Part shown: positions 61,576 to 64,000 of the stretch, piece after piece | Numbering within the stretch: the first letter of the stretch is position 1 | Layout of the letters: each line of letters begins with the position of its first letter | NCBI RefSeq assembly: GCF_003337235.1 | Contig: NZ_QPJC01000016.1 | Coordinates: 31,656 to 95,655, forward strand | Reading direction: 5' to 3' | Length of the DNA: 64,000 bases | DNA from: Halopolyspora algeriensis | GTDB lineage: Bacteria; Actinomycetota; Actinomycetes; Mycobacteriales; Pseudonocardiaceae | The notes under the pieces: generated by a model | The model's database searches: none | The model's input: the letters and a program-made list of their open reading frames with translations, nothing else | What the model was told of the DNA's origin: nothing | Made by a program: the position numbers and the translations under genes

Positions 61576-62199
61576 GTGACACAGGTGACTCGAGAGGAAC
61601 TCGCACACGACCCGCTGTGGGTGGCCCGGTACTTGCTCGGTTGCGAACTGTGGTCGAGCGGACCACACGGTGATGTGGGGATCCGGCTCGTCGAGGTGGA
61701 GGCGTATCGCGGTGGCGACGACCCGGCCTCGCACTGCTATCGCGGCCGCACAGCGCGCAACAGCGTCATGTTCGGGCCCGCGGGCCACCTCTACGTGTAC
61801 TTCATCTACGGCATGCACTTCTGCATCAATGTCGTGTGCCTGACCGATGGCGTGCCCGGCGCGGTACTGCTGCGCGCGGGCGAGATCCTCTCCGGTGAGG
61901 AGCTGGCCCGGCAGCGCCGCCCCGCTGTGCGCAAGGACACCCACCTGGCCACCGGCCCGGCCCGGCTGACCAGCGTGCTGGGAATCACGAGGGAGCACAA
62001 CGGGATCGACCTCACCGATCCGGATTCGCCGGTGCGGTTGTTCACCGGGATGCCCGTCGACGAGGACGACGTGCGTACCGGTCCCCGCGTGGGGGTCGTC
62101 AGTGCCGAGGACCTTCCCTGGCGTTCCTGGGTGGACGGTTCACCGGCGGTGAGCACTTATCGCAGGGGAGGACGCCGCCGCAGCCGGGACCAGGCGTAA
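61576..62199 (+). CDS. 3-methyladenine DNA glycosylase (AAG/MPG family)
   Basis: A 207-residue alkyladenine glycosylase. RYLLGCELW, RLVEVEAYRGGDDPASHCYRGRTARNSVMFGPAGHLYVYFIYGMHFCINVV contains the catalytic glutamate (EVEAY) and the intercalating tyrosine region (YGMH), and GPARLTSVLGI and GPRVGV complete the fold. It removes alkylated and deaminated purines, starting base-excision repair. GTG 61576 is taken as start; GTG 61585 is nearly as good. It lies between argH (31-nt gap) and tyrS (30-nt gap), probably in the same transcript. Confidence 0.93.
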   Translation: MTQVTREELAHDPLWVARYLLGCELWSSGPHGDVGIRLVEVEAYRGGDDPASHCYRGRTARNSVMFGPAGHLYVYFIYGMHFCINVVCLTDGVPGAVLLRAGEILSGEELARQRRPAVRKDTHLATGPARLTSVLGITREHNGIDLTDPDSPVRLFTGMPVDEDDVRTGPRVGVVSAEDLPWRSWVDGSPAVSTYRRGGRRRSRDQA

Positions 62200-62229
62200 C
62201 GGCGATTGCGGGCGTGCGAAACTGAGTGC

Positions 62230-63504
62230 GTGAGCGAGCACATCCTTGACGAGCTGTCCTGGCGCGGCCTGATCGCGCAATCCACCGACGCCGACGCGCT
62301 GCGTCGTGATCTGGATGCCGGGCCGCTCACGCTCTATGCGGGTTTCGACCCCACCGCTCCGAGCCTGCACGCGGGGCACCTGGTGCCTTTGCTGACCCTG
62401 CGACGGTTCCAGCTCGCTGGGCACCGCCCGGTCGTGCTCGCCGGTGGGGCAACCGGCCTCATCGGTGATCCCCGCGATGTCGGGGAGCGCAACCTGCACG
62501 ACGAGGACACGGTGCGGGAGTGGACCGAGGGCATTCGAGGCCAACTCGAGCGGTTCGTCGACTTCGACGACTCGCCGACCGGTGCGGTCGTCGAGAACAA
62601 CGCGGACTGGACCGCGAACCTGTCGGTGACCGCGTTCCTGCGGGACGTCGGCAAGCACTTCTCGTTGAACACGATGCTGGCCCGCGACACCGTCAAGCGA
62701 CGCCTGGAAACCGACGGCATGTCCTACACCGAGTTCAGCTACATGCTGCTGCAGGCCAACGACTACGTGCAGCTCTACCGCAGGTACGGCACCCGGCTGC
62801 AACTCGGCGGATCCGACCAGTGGGGAAACATCGTCGCCGGTGTCGATCTGCTCCGCAGGCAGGACGGGGTCGCCGGCCACGGGATGACATTGCCGTTGGT
62901 CACCGATTCGGAGGGGCGCAAGTTCGGCAAGTCCACAGGGGGCGGCAACGTCTGGCTCGATCCCGCGATGACCTCGCCGTACGCGTGGTACCAGTACTTC
63001 GTCAACTCCAACGACGCCGACGTGGGCAAGTATTTGCGTCTGTTCACCTTCCTCGGAAACGAGGAGATCGAGGAGCTGGAGAACACGACCGCCGAGCGCC
63101 CGCAGTTGCGCGCGGGGCAACGGAAACTGGCGGAGGAACTCACCACGTTGGTGCACGGCGAGCACGCAACCCGGCAGGTGGTCGCCGCGAGTCAGGCGCT
63201 GTTCGGCCGTGGAGAACTCGCCGAGCTCGACGAGTCGACGCTGGATGCGGCCATGGCCGAGGTGCCGACCGGTGAGGTCCGGCTCGCCGACGAGCCGACG
63301 ATCGTGGATCTGCTCGTGGCCACTGGGTTGGCAACCGGCAGGGCTGCGGCGCGTCGCACGATCAACGAGGGCGGGGCCTATGTCAACAACGGCAAAGTCA
63401 CCGATGACGCGTGGTCTCCGGCCAAGGAGGATCTGTTGCACGGTCGCTGGCTCGTCGTCCGGCGTGGTAAGCGCCACACTGCGGGAGTTCGCGTGCTCCA
63501 CTAG
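62230..63504 (+). CDS. tyrS: Tyrosyl-tRNA synthetase
   Basis: A 424-residue class I TyrRS. The HIGH-type motif is [11 protein letters not shown], the tyrosine pocket includes [12 protein letters not shown] and [12 protein letters not shown], the KMSKS-type motif is KFGKSTGG, and an S4 RNA-binding domain forms the C-terminus ([18 protein letters not shown]). It starts at GTG 62230. Its stop is followed by a good terminator and then the promoter of an rRNA operon, an arrangement seen in other actinobacteria. Confidence 0.97.
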   Translation: MSEHILDELSWRGLIAQSTDADALRRDLDAGPLTLYAGFDPTAPSLHAGHLVPLLTLRRFQLAGHRPVVLAGGATGLIGDPRDVGERNLHDEDTVREWTEGIRGQLERFVDFDDSPTGAVVENNADWTANLSVTAFLRDVGKHFSLNTMLARDTVKRRLETDGMSYTEFSYMLLQANDYVQLYRRYGTRLQLGGSDQWGNIVAGVDLLRRQDGVAGHGMTLPLVTDSEGRKFGKSTGGGNVWLDPAMTSPYAWYQYFVNSNDADVGKYLRLFTFLGNEEIEELENTTAERPQLRAGQRKLAEELTTLVHGEHATRQVVAASQALFGRGELAELDESTLDAAMAEVPTGEVRLADEPTIVDLLVATGLATGRAAARRTINEGGAYVNNGKVTDDAWSPAKEDLLHGRWLVVRRGKRHTAGVRVLH

Positions 63505-63521
63505 GGCGCCTGCTATGCAGG

Positions 63522-63552
63522 AAAGGCGATGACCTGCGGTTTTCGCCTTTTC
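63522..63552 (+). terminator. Rho-independent terminator after tyrS
   Basis: AAAGGCGA (63522-63529) pairs with TCGCCTTT (63543-63550), followed by TT. It lies 18 nt past the stop and just upstream of the rRNA promoter, insulating the two units. Confidence 0.75.
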
Positions 63553-63571
63553 GGCAATGGTTCGGGCTGAT

Positions 63572-63600
63572 TTGACTCCGCGTTTGTCGGCGCGTAACTT
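63572..63600 (+). promoter_or_regulatory. rRNA operon promoter (strongest of several)
   Basis: A -35 TTGACT (63572-63577), 17-nt spacer and -10 TAACTT (63595-63600) match the sigma-70 consensus well. Further -10-like hexamers TAGAGT (63699-63704), TAAAAT (63783-63788) and TAGGCT (63876-63881) lie downstream with poor -35 partners and may be additional rrn promoters, as is usual in actinobacteria. Confidence 0.75.
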
Positions 63601-64000
63601 GTTTCCTGTCAGAGCGGAACGGACCGAGCCGCAATCCGCGGGATTGCAGGCTGGGGTCGGGCGCTGACGGGGTCACGAACCAAGCTCCCACGTAGTGGTA
63701 GAGTGGGTGACCCGAACCGAGAGAAAAATGATGTGGTGGCGAGCTCTGCATGGGGCGAGTGCCGGCGCGATTTTCGATCGGGTAAAATAGTGGATGGCTG
63801 CTTCAGTCGTATACACAGCGGTGGCCGCTTCGGTCCCTTGAGGGGGGCGGTGTGAGTGGCCGAATCCGGATGGGTTAGGCTGAAAGCCAACACAGAAAAA
63901 CACGCGGGGCGTGGCCTGCCTGTGGTGGGTGTGTTCTTTGAGAACTTGACAGTGTACCGATGGTTCGGTGTGTTTGTGCGGAACCGTTTTTTGGTTTTTT
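63601..64000 (+). other. rRNA operon 5' leader (16S gene lies beyond the window)
   Basis: No protein gene. The end carries the actinobacterial rrn leader sequence around TGTTCTTTGAGAACTTGACA (63932-63951), including the GTTCT-TTG-AGAAC dyad seen before 16S genes as part of the antitermination/RNase III region. The mature 16S start is not reached: the window ends in a T-rich run that normally lies shortly upstream. Short frames here are not genes. Confidence 0.8.

Noticed and set aside
63601..63900. Short frames on both strands near the right end
   Set aside because: They lie in the rRNA promoter/leader region, lack ribosome-binding sites and show no protein family features.

Overview
The window is a stretch of high-G+C actinobacterial chromosome. 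The gene set points to the Pseudonocardiales (Saccharopolyspora/Actinopolyspora-like): an XRE-DUF5753/DUF397 pair, mycothiol-type enzymes, an argCJBDFRGH cluster with argR inside it, GTG/ATG starts with many ATGA overlaps, and a choline-to-glycine-betaine locus that would suit a salt-tolerant actinomycete. No plasmid, phage or CRISPR sequence is visible. The genus is an inference from gene content only.

Layout. 1-652: end of an XRE/DUF5753 regulator and its DUF397 partner. 726-7858 (minus strand): a lipid or acid catabolic block with HAD hydrolase, APH-like kinase, ACAD11-like acyl-CoA dehydrogenase, SDR, a pair of acyl-CoA dehydrogenases and a MaoC hydratase. 8052-17711: osmoprotection (BetT-type transporter, GMC choline dehydrogenase, betaine-aldehyde dehydrogenase, divergent TetR), interrupted by an IS701-like transposase remnant, a wax ester synthase/DGAT and a secreted protein. 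17982-36862: accessory and envelope genes, including a DivIVA-like coiled-coil protein, an acyltransferase-3, DUF2237 with a zinc ribbon, a GH25 lysozyme with a repeat stalk, a frameshifted PIG-L deacetylase, an alpha/beta hydrolase, a cupin, CstA with a CC-terminal small protein and an ArsA-like ATPase, a subtilase, a DUF1990/DUF2867 group, an MBL hydrolase and a mycothiol-dependent isomerase-like protein. 37388-49846: information-processing core (uvrA, DnaJ-NERD, infC-rpmI-rplT-rRNA methyltransferase, pheST). 49900-52804: PucR regulator and D-amino-acid dehydrogenase. 52934-61544: arginine biosynthesis behind an ARG box and a probably leaderless promoter. 61576-64000: alkylation DNA glycosylase, tyrS, and the promoter and leader of an rRNA operon whose 16S gene lies past the right edge.

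Three observations stand out. First, three copies (3589-3770, 5964-6146, 41594-41780) of a roughly 185-nt interspersed element share one folded architecture. Many base-paired positions change in compensating pairs, and each copy begins 36-40 nt after a minus-strand stop codon. Second, separate HAD, APH and ACAD genes stand in the domain order of human ACAD10 and beside an SDR, which suggests phosphorylation-dependent catabolism of 4-hydroxyacyl-CoA. Third, the GH25 lysozyme carries ten uninterrupted 11-residue amphipathic repeats before its membrane segment.

How the parts work together. The 726-7858 block would activate and oxidise unusual acyl-CoAs, and two ACCG-N6-CGGT palindromes suggest one repressor for both halves. 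BetT, BetA and BetB import and oxidise choline to glycine betaine under a local TetR protein. The translation cluster uses unusual start codons (AUC for infC, probably CUG for the rRNA methyltransferase). The arg genes are tightly coupled by stop/start overlaps and include their own repressor.
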